This document shows positions 1 through 7,467 of a stretch of DNA of 64,000 nucleotides, one piece after another. Location of the stretch: NCBI RefSeq assembly GCF_900104255.1, contig NZ_FNKZ01000001.1, positions 836,001 through 900,000 on the forward strand, given 5' to 3'. The notes below the pieces were generated by a model. The model was not told the DNA's origin and ran no database searches. It saw only the letters and a program-made list of their open reading frames with translations. A program made the position numbers and the translations under genes. Origin of the DNA: Pseudoxanthomonas sp. CF385. GTDB taxonomy: Bacteria; Pseudomonadota; Gammaproteobacteria; Xanthomonadales; Xanthomonadaceae. The stretch's first letter is position 1, and each line of letters starts with the position of its first letter.

Positions 1-174
1 CTCATGCGGGGATTCCACGTGTCGGGAGCCGCATCATGCCAAGTCGGACGCATCCGCCACAGACGCTTCGGTTACGCTTCCGTGTCGGCCACGAACCCGG
101 CGCCCGGAGCGCCACGCCATGCCTGTCGCCTCCGCCACCGCTCCTGCCCTCGAATGGACCCGGGAGCGCGCCCG

Positions 175-570
175 ATGAATCTCCCGCTCCACTACGGCGT
201 GCTGGGTGCGGTCGAGGCCGGCCTGATCGCCTTCATCATCGGCCTGCTGAGCTTCCTGTTCTGGCATTGGCTCTGCGACCGCCAGCGATGGTCGATCGGG
301 CATGCGGTGGGATGGGCGTGCGTGACGGCCGTGCTGATCGGTGCGGGCATCGATGCCTGGAACCTGTTCTACCTCGGTATCAGCCGCCTGGAATCGCCGT
401 TGTATGCGCGGCTCGCCCTGCAAGGCATCCACGATGCCGAATCACTCGGCTCCCGCGTCGTGCTCGAGATCGCCGGCGCCCTGAGCGGCGTCGCCCTTGG
501 TTGGCAATGGTTCAGCAAAAAATCGCACGACGAAACGTCGCCGAAAAGCGCCGAAAAAACGGACGCGTAA
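175..570 (+). CDS. small integral membrane protein, function unknown
   Basis: A 131-residue protein that I do not recognise. The open frame extends upstream of this point, but the ATG at 175 is preferred because the protein then opens directly into hydrophobic sequence. A GGGAG-like stretch lies a few bases upstream. Roughly residues 8-32 (rich in Leu, Ile and Phe) and 40-62 look like membrane segments, with a possible third near residues 95-110 (IAGALSGVALGWQW). The C-terminus is short, charged and rich in Lys, Ser and Asp. Nothing next to it suggests an operon: the next gene starts about 210 bases downstream behind its own leader. Bases 1-174 show no convincing gene of their own. Confidence 0.6.
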   Translation: MNLPLHYGVLGAVEAGLIAFIIGLLSFLFWHWLCDRQRWSIGHAVGWACVTAVLIGAGIDAWNLFYLGISRLESPLYARLALQGIHDAESLGSRVVLEIAGALSGVALGWQWFSKKSHDETSPKSAEKTDA

Positions 571-779
571 CTTCATTCCTGTTCGACGTCACGCATTCCA
601 CGAAGTGATGACCGCGTCGTCACCGGTGCCTAACACCGTGCTAACCGATGCGATGTCGCGTGTGGTTAAGCGTGCGTGCACGTTCATATCAATGCGCATT
701 TTCCGTTCACACGCGCCGCTGCAAGGTGGGGCCGTGCGCAATCGGACGCACTTCTAACGAAGACAGACGGAGCACTGAC

Positions 780-1154
780 ATGACGAAGAACACCCGCACC
801 CCGCTGATCGCCCTGGCCGCCCTGAGCGCTGCGCTGGCCATGCCGCTGGCATTCGCGCAGGAGAAGACGGAGGACGCCGCCACGCAGCAGGCGCAGCAGA
901 CCGAACCCACCGCCGACCAGGCGACCGGCGCGGCCACGCAGAGCCCGACCCAGAGCACGCAGTCCGCGGCCGATGGCAAGCAGGGCTGGGCTGACGTCGA
1001 CACCAACGGCGACGGCAACATCAGCAAGGAAGAAGCCGCGGCCAACCCGGGCCTGAGCCAGGTCTTCGACCAGGCCGACGCCAATACCGACGGTTCGCTG
1101 ACCGCCGACGAGTACAAGGCGTTCGTCAGCAAGAACTACGGCGAACAGAAGTAA
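780..1154 (+). CDS. secreted EF-hand domain protein
   Basis: A 124-residue exported protein. Residues 1-24 form a signal peptide ending at AFAQ. A low-complexity linker rich in Gln, Thr and Ala follows (about residues 25-70), then two calcium-binding-type loops: DTNGDGNISKEE and DANTDGSLTADE. Both have acidic residues at positions 1, 3, 5 and 12 as an EF-hand loop requires, and the pair matches the usual two-hand unit. The ATG at 780 was chosen because it begins the signal peptide; the frame is open further upstream only by chance. A strong hairpin follows the gene. Probably a periplasmic Ca2+-binding protein; partner unknown. Confidence 0.8.
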   Translation: MTKNTRTPLIALAALSAALAMPLAFAQEKTEDAATQQAQQTEPTADQATGAATQSPTQSTQSAADGKQGWADVDTNGDGNISKEEAAANPGLSQVFDQADANTDGSLTADEYKAFVSKNYGEQK

Positions 1155-1206
1155 GCAACGCCGCATCACCGCGTGACGGCGCGCGACAGCGCGCTACACG
1201 CATCAC

Positions 1207-1238
1207 CGGAAAAGGCGGCCGGCGTGCCGCCTTTTCCG
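1207..1238 (+). terminator. hairpin terminator after the first EF-hand gene
   Basis: A perfect 13-bp inverted repeat (1207-1219 with 1226-1238) around a 6-base loop, with four A and four T in the arms. There is no long T run beyond the stem, so termination strength is uncertain. Confidence 0.6.
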
Positions 1239-1288
1239 CTTCATGGCCCCGCGTACCGCTGGTAGGCGGGGCGGCACAGGAGGTCCCC

Positions 1289-1606
1289 ATGACGCAGACC
1301 ACATTCCGCTCCACCGGCCTCGCGGTCGCACTCGCGATGATGGCGACCGCCGCGCTTGCGCCCGGTGCGTTGGCCCAGGATGCCTCGCGCGCCGACCAGG
1401 CGCCTTCGAACCCGCCGCACAGCGCGCCGGCACCGTCCGCGCCCAAGCCCTTCGCAGAACTCGATGCAAATGCGGATGGCGCCATCAGCAAGGACGAGGC
1501 CGCCATGGATCCGCCGCTCGCGCAGGCCTTCGGCACCCTCGACACCGATGCCGACGGCCGTCTGACGCCCGAGGAATACGCCGTCTATGCGCAGGGCCAG
1601 TCCTGA
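1289..1606 (+). CDS. secreted EF-hand domain protein, paralogue of the upstream gene
   Basis: A 105-residue protein with a signal peptide (about residues 1-30, ending at ALAQ), a short Pro/Ala/Ser linker and two EF-hand loops, DANADGAISKDE and DTDADGRLTPEE. The start is supported by CAGGAGGTCCCC just before the ATG. The architecture matches the protein at 780-1154 (signal, linker, two hands), so the two look like an old tandem duplication that has diverged, although a terminator-like hairpin separates them. A role as a periplasmic calcium buffer or sensor is an inference from the motif only. Confidence 0.78.
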   Translation: MTQTTFRSTGLAVALAMMATAALAPGALAQDASRADQAPSNPPHSAPAPSAPKPFAELDANADGAISKDEAAMDPPLAQAFGTLDTDADGRLTPEEYAVYAQGQS

Positions 1607-1630
1607 TCCTTCCCCCTCTGGAGAACATCC

Positions 1631-1948
1631 ATGAACACCCGTATCCACCGATTGCTCGACAAGCGGCTCCTGCTGCTCGGCACGGCCGTGCTCGGCGCAG
1701 GCCTGCTGACGGCCTGTGGTCCGAAGCCGGAAGACACCCCGGCCGCCGCGGCCCCTGAGCCGGTCGAGACCACGCCGCCGGCCGACGTTGCGCCGCCGGC
1801 CCCGACGCCGACCGATCCGGCGATGCCGACGGATCCGAACGCACCGCCGACCGATCCGAACCTGCCGCCGCCGGCCAACCCGAACGCGCCGGAAACCACG
1901 CCGCCGCCCGCCGACGGCAGCACGACGCAGCCTGCCAGCGGCGGCTGA
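1631..1948 (+). CDS. proline-rich lipoprotein
   Basis: A 105-residue predicted lipoprotein. The N-terminus is positively charged, then hydrophobic, then has the lipobox LLTAC at residues 28-32, so Cys32 would be lipidated. The rest is almost entirely Pro, Ala, Thr, Asp and Asn with recurring PTDPN/NAPP units, an extended unstructured region of the kind that spans the periplasm or wall. It starts 24 bases after the second EF-hand gene, has CTGGAG before the ATG and is probably cotranscribed with it. The family is not recognised. Confidence 0.7.
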   Translation: MNTRIHRLLDKRLLLLGTAVLGAGLLTACGPKPEDTPAAAAPEPVETTPPADVAPPAPTPTDPAMPTDPNAPPTDPNLPPPANPNAPETTPPPADGSTTQPASGG

Positions 1949-1980
1949 GTCGGCGCGTCGGGCACCTGACGTCCGCAAAG

Positions 1981-2006
1981 GAATGGCCGCCTCCGGGCGG
2001 CCATTC
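1981..2006 (+). terminator. hairpin terminator after the lipoprotein gene
   Basis: A perfect 11-bp stem (1981-1991 with 1996-2006) closed by the tetraloop TCCG, 32 bases after the lipoprotein stop codon. There is only a short T-containing tail. Confidence 0.6.
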
Positions 2007-2070
2007 CATTCGTGCTGCGCACGTGACTGCTATCCTGCGCGCCCCTCCAGCACGACGGCAGGCACTCGGC

Positions 2071-2793
2071 ATGGCGCGTATCCAATGGGTCGGCTTCGAT
2101 GGCGACGACACGCTCTGGAAGAGCGAGGACTACTACCGCCAGGCGGAAGCCGACTTCGAGGCGATCCTGGGCGCCTACGTCGACCTCAGCGACCCGCGCA
2201 CCCATGGCCACCTGCTGGAGGTCGAACGCCGCAACCTGAGGATCTTCGGCTACGGCGTCAAGGGCATGACCCTGTCGATGCTGGAGACCGCGATCCAGCT
2301 GTCCGACGAACGCATCAGCGCGCGCGATCTGCATCGCGTGATCGAGATCGGGCGCGCCACGCTGCAGCATCCGGTCGAGTTGCTGCCGGGCATCCGCGAG
2401 GCGGTCGCGCAGATCGCGGCCGATCATGAAATCGTGCTGATCACCAAGGGCGACCTCTTCCACCAGGAAGCCAAGATCGCGCAGTCGGGCCTGGCGGATC
2501 TGTTCCATCGCATCGAAGTGGTCTCGGAGAAGGACGAGGCCACGTACGCGCGCGTGCTGCGCGAACTAGAGGTGGCGCCCGAAGCCTTCGCCATGGTCGG
2601 CAACTCGCTGCGATCGGACATCGAGCCGGTGCTCGGACTCGGCGGCTGGGGCATCCACATGCCCTACCACGTGACCTGGGCGCTGGAGGCCGAGCACGGT
2701 GTCGCGCACGATGCGCCACGCCTGCGGGTGGTGGAAGGCGCTGACCAATTGGCCGCCGCGCTCGCCGCGATCGAAGCCACGCCAGGCGCATGA
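2071..2793 (+). CDS. HAD-superfamily hydrolase
   Basis: A 240-residue haloacid-dehalogenase-type phosphatase. Motif I is FDGDDTLW at residues 9-16, with D10 as predicted nucleophile and D12 as acid/base. A TKGD segment near residue 127 fits motif II. VGNSLRSD at 176-183 supplies the acidic Mg2+ site of motif IV. The cap lies between motifs I and II (about residues 18-110), as in subfamily I. The ATG at 2071 puts motif I eight residues from the N-terminus, which is normal. The substrate is unknown. It may be cotranscribed with the small gene that follows 34 bases later. Confidence 0.82.
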   Translation: MARIQWVGFDGDDTLWKSEDYYRQAEADFEAILGAYVDLSDPRTHGHLLEVERRNLRIFGYGVKGMTLSMLETAIQLSDERISARDLHRVIEIGRATLQHPVELLPGIREAVAQIAADHEIVLITKGDLFHQEAKIAQSGLADLFHRIEVVSEKDEATYARVLRELEVAPEAFAMVGNSLRSDIEPVLGLGGWGIHMPYHVTWALEAEHGVAHDAPRLRVVEGADQLAAALAAIEATPGA

Positions 2794-2827
2794 CGCACCT
2801 GCGGCGGCCCTGCGGCACAATGGCGGC

Positions 2828-3274
2828 GTGAAACGCGCGCTGCCCATCCTGATACTGCTGGCCTGCCTGGCCATCGTCGCGCCTGCCCGCGCGCAGGACG
2901 TGGCGGCCTACGCACCGGCGAGCGGCGATGCCGCCGTGGACCGGCACCTCACCGACATCAACGATTACGCCGCGCGCTATCCGGCCGCCTTCGCCGACGA
3001 GATGTCGCGCTACTACGCCGTGCCGCGCGCGTATGTCGAAGCGATGCAGCAGCAACCGGACTGGACCGCGGGCGATATCTTCATGGCCTGCGCGCTGGCG
3101 CAGATCGTCGGGCAGCCGTGCCGCGCGATCGTGCGCGAATGGTCGCGCGACCATGAGGGCGGATGGAAAGCGGTCGCCGGTCGCCTCCAGACCGAGCCCG
3201 GCAGCCCGCAATACCGTCGCCTGCGCAGTGCGCTGGAATCGACCTACCGTCGCTGGGGCCGGCCGCAGCCGTAA
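2828..3274 (+). CDS. exported hypothetical protein
   Basis: A 148-residue protein starting at a GTG at 2828; an ATG in the same frame lies far upstream, inside the HAD gene. The GTG is preferred because it begins a clean signal peptide (KRALPILILLACLAIV, cleaved near PARAQ at residue 23). The mature part is mostly helical in composition, with paired aromatic and charged residues and two Cys (in FMACALAQIVGQPC). The family is not recognised. It converges on the acetylesterase gene, with only 19 bases between the stop codons. Confidence 0.6.
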   Translation: MKRALPILILLACLAIVAPARAQDVAAYAPASGDAAVDRHLTDINDYAARYPAAFADEMSRYYAVPRAYVEAMQQQPDWTAGDIFMACALAQIVGQPCRAIVREWSRDHEGGWKAVAGRLQTEPGSPQYRRLRSALESTYRRWGRPQP

Positions 3275-3293
3275 CCCGGCATGCGCGCTGGCG

Positions 3294-4418
3294 TTACTGC
3301 GGCTTCTTCGCGTACATGATCAGCAGCACGAGATCTTCGTCGCCGTCCTGGCGGATCGCGTGGGTGCTGTCCGGGCGGGTCAGCATCGCATCGCCCGCCT
3401 GCACGGGCTGTACCGTGCCGTCGAGCTCGTACACCCCACGTCCGCTGAGCACGTAGTAGATCTCGTCCTTGTGATGCTGGTGCAGGCCGATGCCCGCGCC
3501 CTTGTGCAGCACGCGCTTGCGGAACTCGAAACCCAGCGCGGGCGCATCGCGGAAGAACGGATACGCCGTGGTGGCGCCGGCGCCACCGTGCGGTCCGGGC
3601 TGCGGCGTAGCGATGTCGCGGTCGTGCACGACGAGCGACGGATTCGGCTGCGCCTTGCGGTCGGCGAGCGCGGTGGCAGGCGCACCGCAATCGGTGTCGC
3701 GGGTAACGTGGCTGGCGAGCGACGGATCGATCTGCTTCCATCCCGCGACCACCAGGCACGCCACCATGACGGCGCCGCGCTGCTGGAAGTGGGTGTCGTC
3801 CTGCTGGTCCTGTGCCGGCACGTGCATGAAGTAGGCCTTGCTGGCCTCGTCGCCGGCGGCGCGCAGCCAGTCCATGCTCAGGGCGGTCAGGTCGATCAGG
3901 CCGAGTTGCTCGCGCTGCGCCAAGTCGCGCACGGCCTGTGCGTACAGTCCGTGCGTATCGAGCAGCTGCCCGCGGTCGAATTTACGCCGCGCCACCGGCG
4001 TCACCAGGATCGGGGTGGCACCCTTCTCGCGCGCGAGCGCCACGTAGCGCATCAGCCACTCGGGAAACGCGCGCTGCGGCTCGTTGTAGCGGGTGGGGTC
4101 CTCGATCTTCTCGTCGTTGTGGCCGAACTGGATCAGCAGTACGTCGCCCTTGCGGATGTCCTTGGCCATGCCGTCGAACCAGCCTTCGGCGATGAAGCTG
4201 CGCGAACTGCGGCCGCTCTGCGCATGGTTGCGGACGACATAGGCATCCTCGGCCAGGAAGCCCTGCAACTGCTGGCCCCAGCCCTCGCGCGGTGCGCGTT
4301 CCGGGCCGTAGGGGCTGGCCGTGGAATCGCCGGCGATGAAGACCTGCCGGGGCGGTGCGGCATGCGCGAAAGCGGGCAGGGCGGCCAGCAGGACGAGCGA
4401 GGCGAAAGCACGGACCAT
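3294..4418 (-). CDS. rhamnogalacturonan-acetylesterase-like SGNH hydrolase fused to a C-terminal cupin
   Basis: A 374-residue exported protein (signal peptide about 1-21). Residues 24-235 are an SGNH esterase of the CE12/RgaE type: GDS at 30-32 (nucleophile Ser32), the Gly block near NHAQSG (64-69), GHND at 99-102 with Asn101, and DDTH at 207-210 carrying the catalytic Asp and His210. Such enzymes remove acetyl groups from rhamnogalacturonan. After a linker, residues 285-370 form a cupin barrel with HQHHKDE (His313, His315, Glu319), a conserved AGD turn and a distal His353, the usual metal-binding set. Fusion to a cupin is not the standard CE12 layout. The gene lies downstream of kduD and kduI, but a terminator-like hairpin precedes it, so its expression may be partly separate. 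Confidence 0.82.
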   Translation of the reverse strand: MVRAFASLVLLAALPAFAHAAPPRQVFIAGDSTASPYGPERAPREGWGQQLQGFLAEDAYVVRNHAQSGRSSRSFIAEGWFDGMAKDIRKGDVLLIQFGHNDEKIEDPTRYNEPQRAFPEWLMRYVALAREKGATPILVTPVARRKFDRGQLLDTHGLYAQAVRDLAQREQLGLIDLTALSMDWLRAAGDEASKAYFMHVPAQDQQDDTHFQQRGAVMVACLVVAGWKQIDPSLASHVTRDTDCGAPATALADRKAQPNPSLVVHDRDIATPQPGPHGGAGATTAYPFFRDAPALGFEFRKRVLHKGAGIGLHQHHKDEIYYVLSGRGVYELDGTVQPVQAGDAMLTRPDSTHAIRQDGDEDLVLLIMYAKKPQ

Positions 4419-4440
4419 GGCGACACCGTATCGGAAGGCG

Positions 4441-4483
4441 AAAACGACACGGGCCGCGTCGGAGAGGGGCGCGGCCCGTGTCG
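4441..4483 (-). terminator. terminator or attenuator downstream of kduD
   Basis: A 14-bp stem (4445-4458 with 4470-4483) around an 11-base loop. On the minus strand it is followed by four T. It sits between the kduD stop (4505) and the acetylesterase start (4418), so kduI-kduD may end here, with only read-through or a separate start feeding the esterase. Confidence 0.65.
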
Positions 4484-4504
4484 CTGCAGCAAGGGGAAAG
4501 AAAC

Positions 4505-5263
4505 TCAGCGTGCCAGCCAGCCACCATCGACGGGGATGATGGCGCCGTTGACGTAGTCCGACGCACGCGACGCCAGGAACACCGCCGTACCGCCCAGGTC
4601 GGAAGGCTCGCCCCAACGGGCGGCGGGGATGCGGTCGAGAATCGCCTTGTTGCGATCGGCGTCGGCGCGCAGCTGCGCGGTGTTGTCGGTAGCCATGTAG
4701 CCGGGCGCGATGGCGTTGATGTTCACGCCCTTGGCGCCCCACTCGTTGGCGAGCAGGCGGGTGATGCCGGCGATGCCCGACTTGCTGGCCGTGTACGACG
4801 GCACGCGGATGCCGCCCTGGAACGACAGCATCGAGGCGATGTTGATGATCTTGCCGCTGCCTTGCGCGATGAAGTGGCGGCCCGCGGCCTGCGACATGAA
4901 GAACGCGGACTTGATGTTGACGTTCATGACGTCGTCCCAGTCCTTCTCGCTGAAATCCACGGCGTCGGCGCGACGGATCAGGCCGGCGTTGTTGACCAGG
5001 ATGTCCAGCCCGCCCAGACCCACGACGGTTTCCTTCACCAGACGCTCGACGGGATCGATGCTGATCAGGTTCGCTTCCAGGTTGAGGAAGCGGCGCCCGA
5101 GCGCGCGCACCTTCTCGCTGGTTTCCGCGGCTTCGACGATGCCCGCCGCGGCGATGTCGGCGCCGGCTTCGGCCAGCGCCAGCGCGATGCCCTGGCCCAG
5201 GCCGGTATTGGCGCCGGTCACCAGGGCGACCTTGCCTTCGAGACTGAAAGGATTGCTTGCCAT
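4505..5263 (-). CDS. kduD: 2-dehydro-3-deoxy-D-gluconate 5-dehydrogenase KduD
   Basis: A 252-residue short-chain dehydrogenase that interconverts 2,5-diketo-3-deoxygluconate and 2-keto-3-deoxygluconate (KDG) with NAD(H), the step after KduI in breakdown of unsaturated uronates. The nucleotide-binding motif TGANTGLG is at 16-23, NNAG at 91-94, and the catalytic triad is Ser144, Tyr157 and Lys161 (YTASK). It ends with PVDGGWLAR, typical of KduD, and the length matches the family (about 253). The ATG at 5263 has GAGGGG a few bases upstream; the frame runs further but without a signal. It follows kduI after a gap of about 120 bases that contains a REP dimer. Confidence 0.93.
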   Translation of the reverse strand: MASNPFSLEGKVALVTGANTGLGQGIALALAEAGADIAAAGIVEAAETSEKVRALGRRFLNLEANLISIDPVERLVKETVVGLGGLDILVNNAGLIRRADAVDFSEKDWDDVMNVNIKSAFFMSQAAGRHFIAQGSGKIINIASMLSFQGGIRVPSYTASKSGIAGITRLLANEWGAKGVNINAIAPGYMATDNTAQLRADADRNKAILDRIPAARWGEPSDLGGTAVFLASRASDYVNGAIIPVDGGWLAR

Positions 5264-5296
5264 CGGGTGCCCCTCGGTATGTGCTGCTGCAGGTGG

Positions 5297-5373
5297 TGTA
5301 GAGCGGAGCTTGCTCCGCTGCTCTTGATTGCGCGTTCTCATGAAACGCCCAGCCGAGCAAGCTCGGCTCTACA
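5297..5373. repeat. GTAG-type REP dimer (SMAG-like inverted pair)
   Basis: A 77-bp element bounded by TGTAGAGC (5297-5304) and its complement GCTCTACA (5366-5373). Each end forms its own hairpin: 5303-5309 with 5312-5318 (loop TT), and 5351-5358 with 5361-5368 (loop AA). Two GTAG-headed hairpins facing each other is the structure of REP doublets described in Stenotrophomonas (SMAG family), which are mobilised by RAYT proteins. It lies between kduI and kduD and may stabilise or process the mRNA. No other copy was noticed in the window. Confidence 0.72.
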
Positions 5374-5382
5374 TGACGTCGG

Positions 5383-6231
5383 TTACTTCAGCTGGCAGAT
5401 GTCCAGCACGTGCATGTCGGTGTAGTCCAGGTTCTCGCCGCCCATCGCCCAGATGAAGGCGTAGTTGCTGGTGCCCGAACCCATGTGGATCGACCACGGC
5501 GGCGAGACCACGGCTTCGTCGTTCTGCACGACGATGTGGCGCTGCGCTTCCGGTTCGCCCATGAAGTGGTAGACGCGGTCGTTGTCGGCCAGGTCGAAGT
5601 AGAAATAGACCTCGCTGCGGCGGTCGTGCAGATGCGGCGGCATGGTGTTCCACACACTGCCGGTCTTCAGCACGGTCAGACCGAGCAGCAGCTGCGACGA
5701 CTGGCACGTGGCCGGCACGATGAACTGGTAGATCGTGCGCTCGTTGCTGGTCTCCAGCGCGCCACGCTCCAGCGCCACCGCATCCTTGATCGACAGTTGC
5801 TTGGTCTCGAAGCGCGCGTGCGCCGGCGTCGAGGTGAGGTAGAACTTGGCCGGGTTGGCCGCGTCGTCGGACTCGAACGCCACGTCGGCGCTGCCCATCG
5901 CCACGTACAGGCCGTCCTTCGGGCCGAGCGCGTACGTGGTGCCGTCGACGGTGATCTTGCCCGTGCCGCCGCCGACGTTGATCACGCCCAGTTCGCGACG
6001 CTCCAGGAAGGGCTTGCCGGCGGCCGAAGCGGGTTCGGTCTGCCGCGGCAGGTCGACCTTCTTCGACACCGGCGCGGCACCGCCGATCACGAAGCGCTCG
6101 TTGTGCGAGTAGTTCAGCTGCACCGTGTCGGCGACGAACAGGTCGCCGATCAGGTAGCGGTCGCGCAGCTGGTCGTTGCTCGCGCCGTCCATCATGTCCG
6201 GGTGGGTGGCGTGGTAGGTCTTGCAGAACAT
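5383..6231 (-). CDS. kduI: 5-dehydro-4-deoxy-D-glucuronate isomerase KduI
   Basis: A 282-residue enzyme that isomerises 4-deoxy-L-threo-5-hexosulose uronate (from unsaturated galacturonates) to 2,5-diketo-3-deoxygluconate, the substrate of KduD. The cupin-type zinc site is visible as HLH at 200-202, Glu207 and His249, equivalent to the His/His/Glu/His set of E. coli KduI. The length is standard. The ATG at 6231 is preceded by a GGAG sequence; an in-frame ATG further upstream would overlap the operator at 6305-6322. It is the first gene of the kduI-kduD transcript. Confidence 0.94.
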   Translation of the reverse strand: MFCKTYHATHPDMMDGASNDQLRDRYLIGDLFVADTVQLNYSHNERFVIGGAAPVSKKVDLPRQTEPASAAGKPFLERRELGVINVGGGTGKITVDGTTYALGPKDGLYVAMGSADVAFESDDAANPAKFYLTSTPAHARFETKQLSIKDAVALERGALETSNERTIYQFIVPATCQSSQLLLGLTVLKTGSVWNTMPPHLHDRRSEVYFYFDLADNDRVYHFMGEPEAQRHIVVQNDEAVVSPPWSIHMGSGTSNYAFIWAMGGENLDYTDMHVLDICQLK

Positions 6232-6304
6232 GGGCGGGGCTCCGTCGGTGCGGACGCGCCTTGGGGCAGCGTCGGTAAGAGGTGTGGGGCGGATTCTACG
6301 GACT

Positions 6305-6322
6305 TTGGTAACCGGTGTCATT
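6305..6322 (-). promoter_or_regulatory. putative LacI-family operator upstream of kduI
   Basis: The sequence TTGGTAACCGGTGTCATT on the + strand, centred on CCGG at 6312-6315 and about 80 bases upstream of the kduI start. It shares the half-site GGTGTCATT exactly with 13925-13942, 18487-18503 and 21581-21597. A central CG dyad is typical of LacI-family operators. Confidence 0.6.
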
Positions 6323-6361
6323 TTGCGGTGCGGCACTGCGGCCGAGGCCGCACGGGGCGGC

Positions 6362-7417
6362 TTACTCCGGCGGCTGCGAGGAGTCGCGGATGATCAGGTG
6401 CGGGCGGATGCTGGCCGCCGCCAGCACCGGGGTGCCTTCCGGCTGGATCAGCATGGCGGCGGCGGTGCGGCCGGTATCGCGGGTGTTGCGGCGGACCGAG
6501 GTCAGCGAGGGCCACAGACGGGAGGCCAGCGGACTGTCGTCGAATCCGACCACCGACAGCTGGCGCGGGATGCTGATCCCGGCGCGCATCGCCACCTTGT
6601 AGACGCCGGCGGCCATCTCGTCGTTGCCGGTGAAGATCGCGGTGGGGCGGTTCTTGCCGGACAGCAGCTTCTCGGCCGCGACCACGCCGGATTCGAAGGT
6701 GTATCCGGCTTCGATGATGCGCGACTTCGGCAGTTCCAGGCCGCGCTTGGCGAGCGCCTGCACGAAACCGTCCGTACGCTCGATCGAGGAACGGTAGGCG
6801 CTGGGGCCGGTGATCAGCGCGATGTCGGTGTGGCCGAGCGAGAGCAGGTACTCGGCCGCTTCGGCCGCGCCGTCGCGGTCGTGCGTGACCACCATGCGCG
6901 AGGGTTCGTCCATCGAGACCGAGGCGATCCGGGAATACCGGCAGCCGATCTCGGCGAGCATGTCCGCCAGCGCCTGGTCTTCCGAGGCACGCGGCACCAG
7001 CATCACACCGTGCAGCTTCTGCTGCTGCACGAAACGGCGCACGCCGTCGATGTAGCCGGGGCTGCGGCTGTCGCAGGGATGCACGACCAGCTCGAAGCCG
7101 GAGTCGCGAAGCGCATCCAGTGCACCGTACTGCATGTTCACGATGTACTGGGCGGTCGGGTTGTCGTAGACCATGCCGATCAGGAACGAGCGGCGGAACG
7201 CAAGGCCGCGCGCCATCGGGTCCGGCACGTAGCCCACGTCCCGCATCAGCGCCTCGACCTTCTCCCGCGTGTCCTTACGGACCAGCGGCGAGTGGTTGAT
7301 GATCCGCGAAACCGTTTTCTTGGAGACACCGGAGAGCCGCGCGATGTCGTTGATGGTCGCGGCCTTGCCACCGGTGGGCAGGGCGGCGGGGCTTTCGGGC
7401 TTCTTGCGCGCGGGCAT
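6362..7417 (-). CDS. LacI-family transcriptional regulator of the pectin locus
   Basis: A 351-residue regulator. Residues 19-75 form the LacI DNA-binding region: the helix-turn-helix [20 protein letters not shown], then the hinge helix around [11 protein letters not shown]. Residues 80-345 are the two-lobed periplasmic-binding-protein-like effector domain, including [13 protein letters not shown] and [10 protein letters not shown]. It lies 50 bases after the GH43 gene and could be the last gene of the long hydratase-TRAP-lyase transcript, so it may control its own level. It is the obvious candidate to bind the GGTGTCATT sites. The effector is probably a uronate breakdown intermediate such as KDG; that is inference. 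Confidence 0.88.
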   Translation of the reverse strand: MPARKKPESPAALPTGGKAATINDIARLSGVSKKTVSRIINHSPLVRKDTREKVEALMRDVGYVPDPMARGLAFRRSFLIGMVYDNPTAQYIVNMQYGALDALRDSGFELVVHPCDSRSPGYIDGVRRFVQQQKLHGVMLVPRASEDQALADMLAEIGCRYSRIASVSMDEPSRMVVTHDRDGAAEAAEYLLSLGHTDIALITGPSAYRSSIERTDGFVQALAKRGLELPKSRIIEAGYTFESGVVAAEKLLSGKNRPTAIFTGNDEMAAGVYKVAMRAGISIPRQLSVVGFDDSPLASRLWPSLTSVRRNTRDTGRTAAAMLIQPEGTPVLAAASIRPHLIIRDSSQPPE

Positions 7418-7467
7418 GGGGCGATGCGGGTCCGTTCGTCGGTCGAGGGGATTCTAGCGGCTGGGGG

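Noticed and set aside
3294..5360. A single 688-codon minus-strand frame covering the acetylesterase and much of kduD
   Set aside because: Its upstream half is out of frame with kduD and meaningless; the real acetylesterase gene begins at 4418.
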